Assembly (NCBI RefSeq): GCF_003697815.1 | Contig: NZ_RDQG01000028.1 | Span: 1-43,408 of the forward strand | Source of the DNA: Halalkalicoccus subterraneus | GTDB taxonomy: Archaea; Halobacteriota; Halobacteria; Halobacteriales; Halalkalicoccaceae | Length of the DNA: 43,408 nt | Reading direction: 5' to 3' | Part shown: positions 8,556 through 16,516 of the stretch, piece by piece | How positions within the stretch are numbered: position 1 is the stretch's first letter | Layout: each line of letters starts with the position of its first letter | The notes under the pieces: model-generated | Told to the model about the DNA's origin: nothing | Database searches by the model: none | The model's input: the letters and a program-made list of their open reading frames with translations, nothing else | Position numbers and translations under genes: made by a program

Positions 8556-9191
8556 TCATTCGCCGCGGATCTCGCGTCCGTCCGACCGCTTCGGGCCCTC
8601 CGAATCGTAGACGACGGTCGGCTCGTCGACTGGCCGGTAGTTCTCGCGCACGCCGATCGCTTCCTCGAGTTCGCGGACGGCCCGCTCCTTGAGCGCCCCG
8701 GCGAGGTCCTCGGCCTCCTCCCGCGAGATGTCGCGGCCCAGTCCCTCACACTCGTGGGCCCGTACCATCCCCTCCGAATCGACCGCCTCACCCATCGGCT
8801 GGCTCGTTCCCGCGAGCGCCACGCTGAACGGATAGGTCCGACAGATCAGCGGCCGGTCCTCGTGGACCGAACAGGCTCCTACCCCCTCGCTTTCCTCGTA
8901 GAAGACACAGTCCCCGCAGGCGTCCGTCTGCAGTGCCCACTCGAAGGTCTGACCCTCCCCGTCGTCCAGCCCGTAGGGCATGGGGCGGGCGACGTCGTTC
9001 CACTGGCGGTCCTCGGACTCCAGTTCCCTGACTTCGTCGGGGAACACCGTCGCGGTGTGTGGGTCCTCGGCCTCGCGGGTACAGCAGGCCCCACAGCGGG
9101 TGCACTCGAAGCCGATGGACTCGATGGCGTCGGCGATCTCCGCCACGTCGAGCCCGCGGGCGCGTTCGAGTTCCGCTTCGAGCGACTCCAT
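8556..9191 (-). CDS. YkgJ-type Cys-cluster protein
   Basis: A 211-residue protein of the YkgJ/CxxCxxCC family (putative zinc- or iron-chelating domain). The N-terminal CTRCGACC motif holds four cysteines (C30, C33, C36, C37), followed by CGDC and the closing signature CSVHEDRPLICRTYPF. The biochemical role of the family is not settled. The start at 9191 is supported by a TTTT-containing box A about 25 nt upstream in the 36-bp gap after the MBL gene. The C-terminal 60 residues are charged and helical. Confidence 0.88.
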   Translation of the reverse strand: MESLEAELERARGLDVAEIADAIESIGFECTRCGACCTREAEDPHTATVFPDEVRELESEDRQWNDVARPMPYGLDDGEGQTFEWALQTDACGDCVFYEESEGVGACSVHEDRPLICRTYPFSVALAGTSQPMGEAVDSEGMVRAHECEGLGRDISREEAEDLAGALKERAVRELEEAIGVRENYRPVDEPTVVYDSEGPKRSDGREIRGE

Positions 9192-9227
9192 ACGAAAGCG
9201 AGCGCTTGGGAGAGGAAAAGCCCGTCG

Positions 9228-9968
9228 TCAGATCCGGGCGCACTCGCCGTCCCACTCGACGACTCCCTCCGCGACGAGCTTTTTCAGATGAGCTTCGACG
9301 GTCAGCGAGGCGAGATCCGCAACGCCTGAAAGGTCCTTCCCGTAGGCCGCATCCCGGACCGCCTCCATCGTGTGATTCCCGGCCTCGACCGCCCCCCGGA
9401 CCCGGCGTTCGCGCTCCAGCCGGTGGTCGATCAACCAGTCGAGGCGCTCTTTCGGGTGGTCGATCGGGTCGCCGTGGCCCGGGTGAAGCGTTTTCGGATC
9501 GTACTCTTTGAGCCGCCGAAGCGAGTCGAGGTACGCCTGCATGTCTGCCCCGTCACCGCCGACGAAGACGCTGCTCTCCGCCATCACCAGGTCCCCACAG
9601 AGGACCGCGCCGTCGGTCGCGAAGGCGACGTGGTCCGGGGCATGACCGGGCGTTTCGAGCACGGAGAGGCCGGCGAGGCGATCCCCCACGGCGAACGTCT
9701 CATCGGGTTCGATCCCCGTCGCGGCCTCGAAACGCGCTTCGTGGCCCGCCAGCGCCCACACAGTCCGAGAATCGGCGTACTCGGCGAGCGCGCCGACGTG
9801 GTCGGGGTGCGTGTGGGTGACCGCGACGTGGTCCGCGGTCCCGACGGCGGCGTCGAGGGCGTCGGTGCGCGCGCCGGGATCGATCAGGAGGTCGCCAACG
9901 ACGTAGGCGTTGGTCGAACCGGTCGGTGCGCGGGTGGTGGTCGAAACCGAGAACCGATCGATCTGCAT
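9228..9968 (-). CDS. MBL-fold metallo-hydrolase
   Basis: A 246-residue metallo-beta-lactamase-fold hydrolase. The metal ligands are in place: H52-T-H54-P-D56-H57 (THTHPDHVG), a later His in ETPGHAPDH, the bridging Asp in LCGDLV, and the final His in HPGHGDP. The C-terminal 60 residues form a small helical, winged-helix-like domain (AVRDAAYG and the LTVEAHLKKLVAEGVVEWDG region), as in the LACTB2/glyoxalase II-like subgroup. The substrate is unknown. The HTH gene ends only 30 nt upstream, so the two probably form one transcription unit. Confidence 0.9.
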   Translation of the reverse strand: MQIDRFSVSTTTRAPTGSTNAYVVGDLLIDPGARTDALDAAVGTADHVAVTHTHPDHVGALAEYADSRTVWALAGHEARFEAATGIEPDETFAVGDRLAGLSVLETPGHAPDHVAFATDGAVLCGDLVMAESSVFVGGDGADMQAYLDSLRRLKEYDPKTLHPGHGDPIDHPKERLDWLIDHRLERERRVRGAVEAGNHTMEAVRDAAYGKDLSGVADLASLTVEAHLKKLVAEGVVEWDGECARI

Positions 9969-9998
9969 GCGGGGCGTTCGCGCTTCAGCGGCGAGAAC

Positions 9999-10274
9999 CT
10001 ACCGGCGAAGCGAATAGACCTGCTTTCTCGCGTCGCGGAAGCTGTATCGGGAGCTGACGATGTCGACTTCCTCTAGGCGGTTCAGCGCGTAGCGAACGGT
10101 TCGGTCGGGCAGCAGCGATTCCTCGGCAAGCTGGCCCTGCGAGAGCGGTGCGTCGGTCTCCAAGACCTTCGCAACGAGTTTGGCGCTCGGCGGGAGTTCG
10201 ACGAGGCGTTCGGTGTATTCTTCCTCCGAGAGCGACGCCTCGTCCCTCCCCTGACTGTCCGCACGTGTGCTCAT
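9999..10274 (-). CDS. Winged-helix (MarR-like) transcriptional regulator
   Basis: A 91-residue DNA-binding protein. The core ELPPSAKLVAKVLETDAPLS, then QLAEESLLPDRTVRYALNRL, then a basic wing ending DARKQVYSL is the pattern of short haloarchaeal MarR-like winged-helix regulators. ATG at 10274 (MSTRADS) is preferred; an ATG two codons upstream at 10280 is possible. It is divergent from the PPOX gene across an AT-rich 126-bp region and is followed by the MBL gene. Autoregulation or control of the divergent gene is plausible but inferred from position only. Confidence 0.85.
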   Translation of the reverse strand: MSTRADSQGRDEASLSEEEYTERLVELPPSAKLVAKVLETDAPLSQGQLAEESLLPDRTVRYALNRLEEVDIVSSRYSFRDARKQVYSLRR

Positions 10275-10316
10275 ACCCATCACTCGCAAGGGGTAATGGT
10301 AAACGTTGGCTATAGG

Positions 10317-10354
10317 TGTGTGAAAACAATATATACACAGTAAGGAGTATAATC
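10317..10354. promoter_or_regulatory. AT-rich divergent promoter region with inverted repeat
   Basis: Between the HTH and PPOX genes lies a markedly AT-rich stretch (CAATATATACACAG and GGAGTATAATC). TGTGT (10317-10321) and ACACA (10335-10339) form 5-bp inverted arms around a 13-bp spacer, a size compatible with a dimeric regulator site. A TTTACC box for the HTH gene is near 10297, and a CTTT-containing box for the PPOX gene is near 10372. Confidence 0.4.
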
Positions 10355-10400
10355 ACCATACCAAGACAACGGCTTTCCGCCGGTTCGTCGTTGATCGGGT

Positions 10401-10799
10401 ATGGGCGAGATACCCGAGGAGTACGAGGGGCTGTTCGGCAAGAAGACGTTCGCACACGTCGCGACGCTGATGGAGGACGGGACGCCACAGGTGACGCCGG
10501 TGTGGGTGGATTACGACGGCGAGTTCGTCCTGATCAACACCGTCCGTGGCCGCCAGAAGGAGCGCAACCTGACCCGCGACCCGAAGATCGGCCTGTCGAT
10601 CCTCGACCCGAACGACCCCTATACGTACGTCTCGATCCGCGGGGAGGTCGCGGAGGTGACCGAGGAGGGCGCAGTCGAGCACATCGACTCGCTGGCCCGG
10701 CGGTACATGGACGTCGAGGAGTACCCCTATCACGACGGGGAGGACGCCGAGCGCGTGATCGTCAAGATCCGACCGGAGCGCGTGATCACGGGCCAGTGA
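10401..10799 (+). CDS. PPOX-class flavin/F420-dependent oxidoreductase
   Basis: A 132-residue protein of the pyridoxamine-5'-phosphate-oxidase-like split-barrel fold, closest in appearance to the Rv1155-type F420-dependent group. Typical stretches are FAHVATLMEDGTPQVTPVWV at the N-terminus, INTVRGRQKERNLTRDPKI (cofactor phosphate-binding region) and YVSIRGEVAEV. The single split barrel is full length for the family. The substrate is not known. The gene is divergent from the HTH regulator and 39 bp upstream of the methyltransferase gene. Confidence 0.88.
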   Translation: MGEIPEEYEGLFGKKTFAHVATLMEDGTPQVTPVWVDYDGEFVLINTVRGRQKERNLTRDPKIGLSILDPNDPYTYVSIRGEVAEVTEEGAVEHIDSLARRYMDVEEYPYHDGEDAERVIVKIRPERVITGQ

Positions 10800-10838
10800 G
10801 TCAGTAGGACTTTATCCCTCGACTGAGGTAGTGGGACC

Positions 10839-11549
10839 GTGAAGGGCAAGGAGTGGTACCAAGCGGCCGAGGTCGCCGAGGAGTACGAAGACAAGCGGTT
10901 CTCCGGGGGCGGCCGGCTGATCGACCGTCAGGAGAAGGAGGCGGTTAGCTCCGCTCTCGGCGATCTTCAGGACAAAACGGTTCTGGAGATCGCCTGCGGG
11001 ACAGGCCGGTTTTCGGTGATGCTCGGCGCACGCGGCGCCGAGGTCGTCGGCCTCGACATCTCCGATGCGATGCTCGCGCAGGGCCGCGAGAAGGCCCGCG
11101 GGGCGGGTCTCTCCGAGCGCGTCGAGTTCATCCGCGGCGACGCCGCCCGGCTGCCGTTTCCGGACGATCACTTCGACGCGGTGCTGGCGATGCGGTTTTT
11201 CCACCTCATCCCCAATCCCGATAGATATCTCGAGGAGATCCGCCGGGTGACGAAGGGACAGCTGGTCTTCGATACGTTCAACACGCCGAGCACACGCTCG
11301 ATCTACAACTGGCTGTTGCCGATGGGCTCGCGGCTGTACGACGACGAGGACGTCCGTGCGATGCTCGACCGGACGGGCTACGAACTCGACGGCACGAGTC
11401 ACGACTTTTTGCTGCCCTACGGACTCTACCGAGGGATCTCGCGGTCGATCGCCGACGGACTCTATCGGCTCGAATCGGGCTTGAGACACACCGATCTGGG
11501 CGACGGGTTCGCCTCAGTGTCGTACTGGAACGCCCACGTGCGTCAGTGA
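10839..11549 (+). CDS. Class I SAM-dependent methyltransferase
   Basis: A 236-residue Rossmann-fold methyltransferase. Motif I is VLEIACGTGRFSVML, the acidic residue binding the SAM ribose is in VVGLDISDAML, then come GDAARLPFPDDHFDAVLAMR (motifs II/III) and a helical C-terminal half. It resembles UbiE/COQ5-like or methyltransferase-11 domains; the substrate is unknown. The start is the GTG at 10839, supported by an ACTTTATCC box A centred near 10813 at leaderless spacing. No ATG lies nearby in frame. Confidence 0.9.
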   Translation: MKGKEWYQAAEVAEEYEDKRFSGGGRLIDRQEKEAVSSALGDLQDKTVLEIACGTGRFSVMLGARGAEVVGLDISDAMLAQGREKARGAGLSERVEFIRGDAARLPFPDDHFDAVLAMRFFHLIPNPDRYLEEIRRVTKGQLVFDTFNTPSTRSIYNWLLPMGSRLYDDEDVRAMLDRTGYELDGTSHDFLLPYGLYRGISRSIADGLYRLESGLRHTDLGDGFASVSYWNAHVRQ

Positions 11550-11612
11550 CCGACGGACGAGGACAGTATCAGTCCACTGTATTTTTAGTGCTCCGGTCCG
11601 GTATCCGGTGGT

Positions 11613-12569
11613 ATGGAGTTCTCCGTCGTGGTCCCGACCCTGAACGGCCGGCACCAGCTCGTGGGGTGTCTCGACGCGCTCCGGGAGCGACTGCCGGCCG
11701 CGGAGGTCATCGTCGTCAACGGGCCCTCGACGGACGGTACCAGCGGAATGGTCCACGAGCGTCCCGACGTGGACGTACTGGTCGAGATCGCCGACAGGAA
11801 CATCAACGTCGCGCGAAACGCCGGACTCGAGATCGCGCGCGGCGACGTGGTGGCGCTGCTCGATCAGGGCCATCGGATCGAGGACGGCTGGGCGAGTGCG
11901 GTCGAGCGAGGGATCGACGCCGACGGGCACGCGATCACCGGGCCAACCCACCGCCCGATTCGCGGGGGGATCACCACCGAAGCCCGCGAGCACCGGACCA
12001 TCGCCGGCCGGGACGTGACCTACTTCAACGGCGGGAACGTCGCGCTGAGCCGCGCGGCGGTCGAGGAGCTCGACGGGTTCGACGAGTACCTCGAAACGGG
12101 CGGCGCGCGCGATCTCGCCCACCGGCTCGCGGGCCAGAAGCGGGCGGTGAGCTGGCAGCCCGGTATGGGCGTCAAGAAGAGCGTCGAGACCGACGGCGGG
12201 GGCGACGGGGATCCACGAATGATCAGCCGGGCGAGCGCGTTTCTGGGCGACGAGGCCCACCGACGCTGGGGGCTCAAGTACCGGGCGCTCGCCTACCGGC
12301 TCGCGAAGAACTACGGCCCCCGACCCACCGTCCTCCGGCGGCTCGCGGGCCACACGGCCGTCGACGGGGTCGCCTCGACCCGCGGCGTGCTCAAAGGGGG
12401 CCTCACGCCGACGGCGTGGATCGGCGGCGGAAGCGCGGTGACCGCCAACACGCTGATCGGGCTGAAAGACGGGTTTCAAGCGCGCGTGAGCGACCGGACG
12501 CCCCGACGTAACCCCTACGGGATCTCGGGTCGCCAGGACCGAGCCGTCGAGCAGTACGACTGGCGGTGA
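11613..12569 (+). CDS. Family 2 glycosyltransferase
   Basis: A 318-residue protein with a GT2 (GT-A fold) N-terminal domain: FSVVVPTLNGRHQLVGCLDA, VIVVNGPSTDGT and INVARNAGLEIARGDVVALL. The usual metal-binding DxD is not seen; the corresponding stretch reads LLDQGHRIEDGW. The later part NGGNVALSRAAVEELDGFDEYLETGGA matches the acceptor-side ED-like region of the family. The C-terminal 100 residues are basic and Gly-rich without clear membrane spans. The sugar and acceptor are unknown. A TTTTTAG box A about 27 nt before the ATG supports the start. Confidence 0.88.
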   Translation: MEFSVVVPTLNGRHQLVGCLDALRERLPAAEVIVVNGPSTDGTSGMVHERPDVDVLVEIADRNINVARNAGLEIARGDVVALLDQGHRIEDGWASAVERGIDADGHAITGPTHRPIRGGITTEAREHRTIAGRDVTYFNGGNVALSRAAVEELDGFDEYLETGGARDLAHRLAGQKRAVSWQPGMGVKKSVETDGGGDGDPRMISRASAFLGDEAHRRWGLKYRALAYRLAKNYGPRPTVLRRLAGHTAVDGVASTRGVLKGGLTPTAWIGGGSAVTANTLIGLKDGFQARVSDRTPRRNPYGISGRQDRAVEQYDWR

Positions 12570-12684
12570 GCGGGCCGTCGGGCCGTGACCCGCCTCGAAC
12601 CGCCATCCGGACAGCGGGGCGAGTGCCATCCGATCGCCTTCCCCGGTATTGTCACTCCCTATCAGGCGGAAAATAATAGAAAAA

Positions 12685-12693
12685 CTTATATAG
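12685..12693 (+). promoter_or_regulatory. Strong TATA box of the thermosome gene
   Basis: CTTATATAG lies in the most AT-rich stretch of the 156-bp gap before the thermosome gene and is preceded by a run of A residues that could serve as BRE. The centre is about 37 nt before the ATG, which predicts a leader of roughly 11 nt. GAGG at 12715-12718 could pair with 16S rRNA, though it would lie at the very 5' end of the message. Confidence 0.6.
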
Positions 12694-12725
12694 AACCGCT
12701 AACGACCCATATCTGAGGAATACAC

Positions 12726-14309
12726 ATGTCACAAGCATCACAGCGGCGCATGGGCGGACAGCCGGTCTTCATTCTCAACGACGACAGCTCGCGAACGAAG
12801 GGGCGGGACGCACAGTCCTCGAACATCGCGGCGGGCAAGGCGGTGGCGGAGGCCGTACGCACCACGCTCGGCCCCCGTGGGATGGACAAGATGCTCGTCG
12901 GTTCATCCGGCGAGGTCGTCATCACCAACGACGGGGCGACCATCCTGAACGAGATGGACATCGAGCACCCCGCGGCCCAAATGATCGTCGAGGTCGCCCA
13001 GACCCAGGAGGACGAGGTCGGCGACGGGACGACGACCGCCGCGGTGCTTGCCGGCGAACTGCTCGCACAGGCCGAGGACCTCTTCGAGGACGACGTCCAC
13101 CCGACGACGATCGTCGAGGGGTATCACGAGGCCGCCCGCATCACACAGGAAGCGATCAACGAGATCACCGTCGAGGGCGAGGTCGACGACGACCACCTCC
13201 GGGCCGTCGCCGAGTCCAGCATGACCGGCAAAGGTACCGGCGACATCAGTGCCGAGAAGCTCGCGGAGATCGTCGTCGACACCGTCAAAGGGGTCCGAAC
13301 CGACGAGGGCATCGCGCGCGACGAGATCCGCGTCCAGACTCAAGTGGGAGGGAGTTCGAGCGCGACGAAGCTCGTCGAGGGCGTCATCGTCGACGAAGAG
13401 CCCGTCAACGAGAACATGCCCCGTTCGGTCGAGGACGGGACGGTTGCGGTGCTGGACATGGAACTCGGTGTACGGGAAGCGAACATCGACGCCGAGTACA
13501 ACATCACCGACATCGACCAACTCAACGCCGCCATCGAGGCAGAAGAGGGCGAGCTCCGAGGCTATACTGAAAAGCTCTCGGAAGCCGGCGTCGACGTCGC
13601 GTTCGTCACCGACGACGTCGAGGACCGCGTCGCGAGCGCGCTCGCGGAGGCGGGCATTCTGGCCTTCGAGAACGTCGGCAACGAGGACGCCCGTGCGGTC
13701 GCCCGCGCGGTCGGCGCGAAGCGCATCGGTAGCCTCGAAGACCTCGACACCGACGACTTCGGGTACGTCGAATCGATCGCCGTCGAGACATACGGTGATG
13801 ACGAGCTCGCGTTCGTCGAGGGCGGCGCCGAGGCCGAGGCCGTCACGCTGTTCCTCCGTGGGGGTACCGAGCACGTCGTCGACGAGCTCGAACGTGCCAT
13901 CGACGACGCGCTGGACGTCGTGACCGCCGCACTCGATTCGGGCGGGATCGTCCCCGGCGCGGGCGCGACCGAGATCGCGATCGCCGAGCGCGTTCGGGGC
14001 GAGGCTGCGAGCGTTTCGGGTCGCAAACAGCTCGCGGTCGAGGCGTTCGCCGACGCCGTCGAGGTACTGCCCCGCACGCTGGCGCGCAACACCGGGATGG
14101 ACCCCATCGACGCGCTGGTCGACCTGCGCTCGGCGTACGACTCCACTGGCAGTGCGGGCATCATCTCGAAGGGTCAGACCGGCGAGGTCGCCGACCCCAT
14201 CGAGGAGGGCGTCTTCGATCCCGCCGCCGTCAAGCGCGAGGCCGTCGAGAGCGCCACCGAGTCCGCGACGATGATCGTCCGTATCGACGACATCATCTCC
14301 GCGGACTGA
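12726..14309 (+). CDS. ths: Thermosome (group II chaperonin) subunit without GGM tail
   Basis: A 527-residue group II chaperonin subunit. Family hallmarks are the N-terminal [36 protein letters not shown] and the ATPase loop [15 protein letters not shown], and later [18 protein letters not shown]. These subunits build double-ring ATP-driven folding chambers in the cytoplasm. The protein ends [10 protein letters not shown], with no C-terminal GGM repeat as found in many archaeal thermosome subunits. Haloferax also has one subunit (CCT3) that I recall as lacking it. Haloarchaea usually carry two or three paralogues; which one this is cannot be fixed here. A strong TATA box precedes it. Confidence 0.95.
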   Translation: MSQASQRRMGGQPVFILNDDSSRTKGRDAQSSNIAAGKAVAEAVRTTLGPRGMDKMLVGSSGEVVITNDGATILNEMDIEHPAAQMIVEVAQTQEDEVGDGTTTAAVLAGELLAQAEDLFEDDVHPTTIVEGYHEAARITQEAINEITVEGEVDDDHLRAVAESSMTGKGTGDISAEKLAEIVVDTVKGVRTDEGIARDEIRVQTQVGGSSSATKLVEGVIVDEEPVNENMPRSVEDGTVAVLDMELGVREANIDAEYNITDIDQLNAAIEAEEGELRGYTEKLSEAGVDVAFVTDDVEDRVASALAEAGILAFENVGNEDARAVARAVGAKRIGSLEDLDTDDFGYVESIAVETYGDDELAFVEGGAEAEAVTLFLRGGTEHVVDELERAIDDALDVVTAALDSGGIVPGAGATEIAIAERVRGEAASVSGRKQLAVEAFADAVEVLPRTLARNTGMDPIDALVDLRSAYDSTGSAGIISKGQTGEVADPIEEGVFDPAAVKREAVESATESATMIVRIDDIISAD

Positions 14310-14356
14310 GCCGCGTCGCTTTCCGAAGCCGGATTCTTCGTGCGAATCGGGTCCCG

Positions 14357-14968
14357 TCAGTCGCTCGTTTCCGAGCCGTCACTGACGACGAGTTCGAAAT
14401 AGAAGGCAGCACCCTCCGACACTTCCCCGCTTCTCGCGCCGACACCGATACGGAACCGGTACGTCTCGGGTTCCAATCCGGGCGTGTCGCTGTAGAGTTC
14501 GTAGGTTCGTGTAACCGACTCGCCGCCCTCGAGTTCCTCGACGAGGCCGATGTCCTGAACCGCGGTTACGTGCCGTCCGTTCGTGCCGACGTGACTCGAT
14601 TTCTCGTAGGCGTCCGTCCAGAGCGTAACACCGGGTTCGTCGGACGCGTCCGTCGGCTCCAGCCACGGGACGCCGAACGGCCACGGCGCGCCCGAGGAGA
14701 CCTCGATCGGCTCGTCGCCCTCGTTTCGGAGCGCGAACTCGATCCCGAAGGGATCGTCCTCGGTGATCGACTCACGGCGCACGTCGAACCCGAGTTCGAG
14801 CGGCAGGTTCTCGGTCGGCGATTCTTCTGCTATCGCTACGGAAACGGTGTAGAGTATGTCAGTACTGCCGTCGTTCCCCGCACCGGACGAGCCGTCACCA
14901 AGACAGCCGGCGCCGGGGACACAGAGCAGGCTCGCTGCGGTCAGTCCGAGCACGGTGCGCCGTCGCAT
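14357..14968 (-). CDS. Predicted Tat-exported lipoprotein, function unknown
   Basis: A 203-residue protein with an N-terminal signal: MRRRTVLGLTAASLL has the twin-arginine pattern, followed by a lipobox ending in Cys (GAGC, C22). Haloarchaea export many lipoproteins by the Tat pathway, so a cell-surface lipid-anchored protein is predicted. After a Gly/Ser-rich linker, the rest looks like a beta-sandwich of the intracellular-proteinase-inhibitor or DUF-type kind (IEFALRNEGDEPIEV, VTRTYELYSDTP). No enzyme motif is seen. Its stop is 47 bp from the stop of the convergent thermosome gene. Confidence 0.83.
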   Translation of the reverse strand: MRRRTVLGLTAASLLCVPGAGCLGDGSSGAGNDGSTDILYTVSVAIAEESPTENLPLELGFDVRRESITEDDPFGIEFALRNEGDEPIEVSSGAPWPFGVPWLEPTDASDEPGVTLWTDAYEKSSHVGTNGRHVTAVQDIGLVEELEGGESVTRTYELYSDTPGLEPETYRFRIGVGARSGEVSEGAAFYFELVVSDGSETSD

Positions 14969-15110
14969 ACGGAACCGTCGGCCCGCCTCACGAAAGGTCT
15001 TCGTAGGAATCGAGCCCCAGCAACAGGACCGCCAGCCGGGAGCGAGAACGAGACGGAACCGTCCGCGGGGTTCATCCGCCAGACGCTGCACAGCAACGAC
15101 GGGTAGGCCC

Positions 15111-15884
15111 TTAGAACGAGACCGTCACGTCGGAGCCGACGCCCACGCCGAAGGCCTCGTCGCCGCGGCCGGCGTTGACCGCGAGTTCGACGTTTCCGTG
15201 GCTGCCGACGGTGACGAGCCGATGTCCGGGTTCGACGCGCGCGTAACTCCGTTCTGCGGGAGCGGCGGTGCCGTTGACCGCGACCTCCTCGCCGAAGCGC
15301 TCCTCCAGTACGCTCCCGGGAATGTTGGTGATGGCGTTGCCGAAGCGATCCGTGACGAGTACCTCGCCGCTCGCCTCCCGGCCCCGGAGGTCGGGCTCGG
15401 GAAAGCGCAGGTCCTCGGGGTCGTCGACCGGCGAGAGCCACTCGAGTCCTCCTACCGCTTCGACGCCGGTCTCGTGGACCGCCGCGGCGGCGGGCGCGAA
15501 GACGTCGCGGCCGTCGAACGTGGATCCCTCGCCGCCGGTGGCGGGGAACTCCTCGTGGTCGGGGTCGATCGCGAACGCCTCGGGTTCGCCGAGTTCGCGT
15601 GCCGCCGGGAGGAGCACGCCGTTGTCGGGACCGACGAGCGCGTGCTCGCCTGCCTGAACGACCAGCGCGTTCCGCTCGGTGCCGACGCCGGGATCGACCA
15701 CCGCGAGGTGGACCGCCGGCGGGAACCACGGCAGGACCTCCCGCAGCCAGAAGGCGGCGGTGCGGGGCTCCTGACGGGGGAGGCCGTGGGCGACGTCGAC
15801 CAGGCGGGCGTCCGTCCGCGAGAGGAGCACGCCTTTCATCGTCGCCGGGTACGGCTCGCCGAAGTCGGAGGTCAGCGTGATCAT
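15111..15884 (-). CDS. SAM hydrolase (SAM hydroxide adenosyltransferase, DUF62)
   Basis: A 257-residue protein of the DUF62/fluorinase-like family, which cleaves S-adenosylmethionine to adenosine and methionine with hydroxide as nucleophile. Visible signatures are ITLTSDFGEPYPATMKGV at the N-terminus, VVDPGVGTERNALVV and GPDNGVLLPA, then a C-terminal small barrel with RFGNAITNI. The start overlaps the stop of nadM by 4 bp (15881-15884), so the two genes are translated from one message. Pairing of SAM breakdown with NAD synthesis may reflect adenosine-nucleotide economy, which is inference. Confidence 0.9.
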   Translation of the reverse strand: MITLTSDFGEPYPATMKGVLLSRTDARLVDVAHGLPRQEPRTAAFWLREVLPWFPPAVHLAVVDPGVGTERNALVVQAGEHALVGPDNGVLLPAARELGEPEAFAIDPDHEEFPATGGEGSTFDGRDVFAPAAAAVHETGVEAVGGLEWLSPVDDPEDLRFPEPDLRGREASGEVLVTDRFGNAITNIPGSVLEERFGEEVAVNGTAAPAERSYARVEPGHRLVTVGSHGNVELAVNAGRGDEAFGVGVGSDVTVSF

Positions 15885-16399
15885 ATCCCGTTGGTATCGC
15901 TCTCGCTGACCCGCTGGAGACGTTCGATACCGTTGGTCTCGGAGATCACGTCGACGACGGGGTCGGGGACCAGCGACTCCCAGTCGCGGTCCTCGATCAT
16001 GCGCTCTCTGACCTCGGTACCCTCGAGCTCCTCGCGGTTGAACATCGGCGATTGGCGCACCTCGACGCCGGCCTCCTCGAACAGCCGGATCACTAAGGGA
16101 TTGTTCGAGTAGGCGACTTGGAACTCAGGGCTCATCGACTGGACGTGGCTAACCCAGACGGAGTTGCGATCGAGGTCCTCGATGGGGACCGCGTAAGTCA
16201 CCAGCTCGTAGTCGACGAGCGATTTCGTGATCATCATGATGCGCTCGCCGGCGGTGAAGGGATCGTGTATCGAGTGGGAATCACCGGCGCTGCCGATCCC
16301 GAGGACGAGTTCGTCGACCTCGCTTGCGATCCGATCGACCATGCGGTGGTGGCCGTTGTGGTACGGCTGGAAGCGACCGATGTAGAACCCCCGTGTCAT
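15881..16399 (-). CDS. nadM: Nicotinamide-nucleotide adenylyltransferase
   Basis: A 172-residue archaeal-type NMN adenylyltransferase, forming NAD+ from NMN and ATP. It has the nucleotidyltransferase signature GRFQPYHNGHH near the N-terminus (HxGH-type motif), the GIGSAGDSHSIHDPFTAGER stretch that binds substrate, and the GTEVRERM segment corresponding to the family's second phosphate-binding motif. The length is typical. The start at 16399 is supported by a CTTTTGG box A on this strand near 16430. It is divergent from lon across 117 bp and overlaps the SAM hydrolase gene downstream. Confidence 0.95.
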   Translation of the reverse strand: MTRGFYIGRFQPYHNGHHRMVDRIASEVDELVLGIGSAGDSHSIHDPFTAGERIMMITKSLVDYELVTYAVPIEDLDRNSVWVSHVQSMSPEFQVAYSNNPLVIRLFEEAGVEVRQSPMFNREELEGTEVRERMIEDRDWESLVPDPVVDVISETNGIERLQRVSESDTNGI

Positions 16400-16470
16400 C
16401 GTCTTGACCCACCCGACAGTGCGAGCCACCAAAAGCGTAGCGAGTCGTCCACTGAGGGCGGCAGGGAGAA

Positions 16471-16479
16471 AGTATATCA
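16471..16479 (+). promoter_or_regulatory. Box A of the lon gene
   Basis: AGTATATCA in the nadM-lon divergent region is the best TATA-like match before lon. Its centre lies about 42 nt upstream of the ATG, predicting a short leader of some 15 nt. Confidence 0.5.
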
Positions 16480-16516
16480 GTTGCGCAACCCTCGTTTCCA
16501 CCAGCGACCAGATTCT

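Noticed and set aside
12903-13874. Long open frame of 323 codons on the minus strand
   Set aside because: It lies wholly within the thermosome gene and is an antisense by-product of GC-rich codon use, with no recognisable protein features.
14969-15110. Possible small gene between the lipoprotein and SAM hydrolase genes
   Set aside because: No frame with a start, plausible promoter and protein-like composition was found in these 142 bp; only a probable promoter for the lipoprotein gene (CCTTTCG on the minus strand near 14990).
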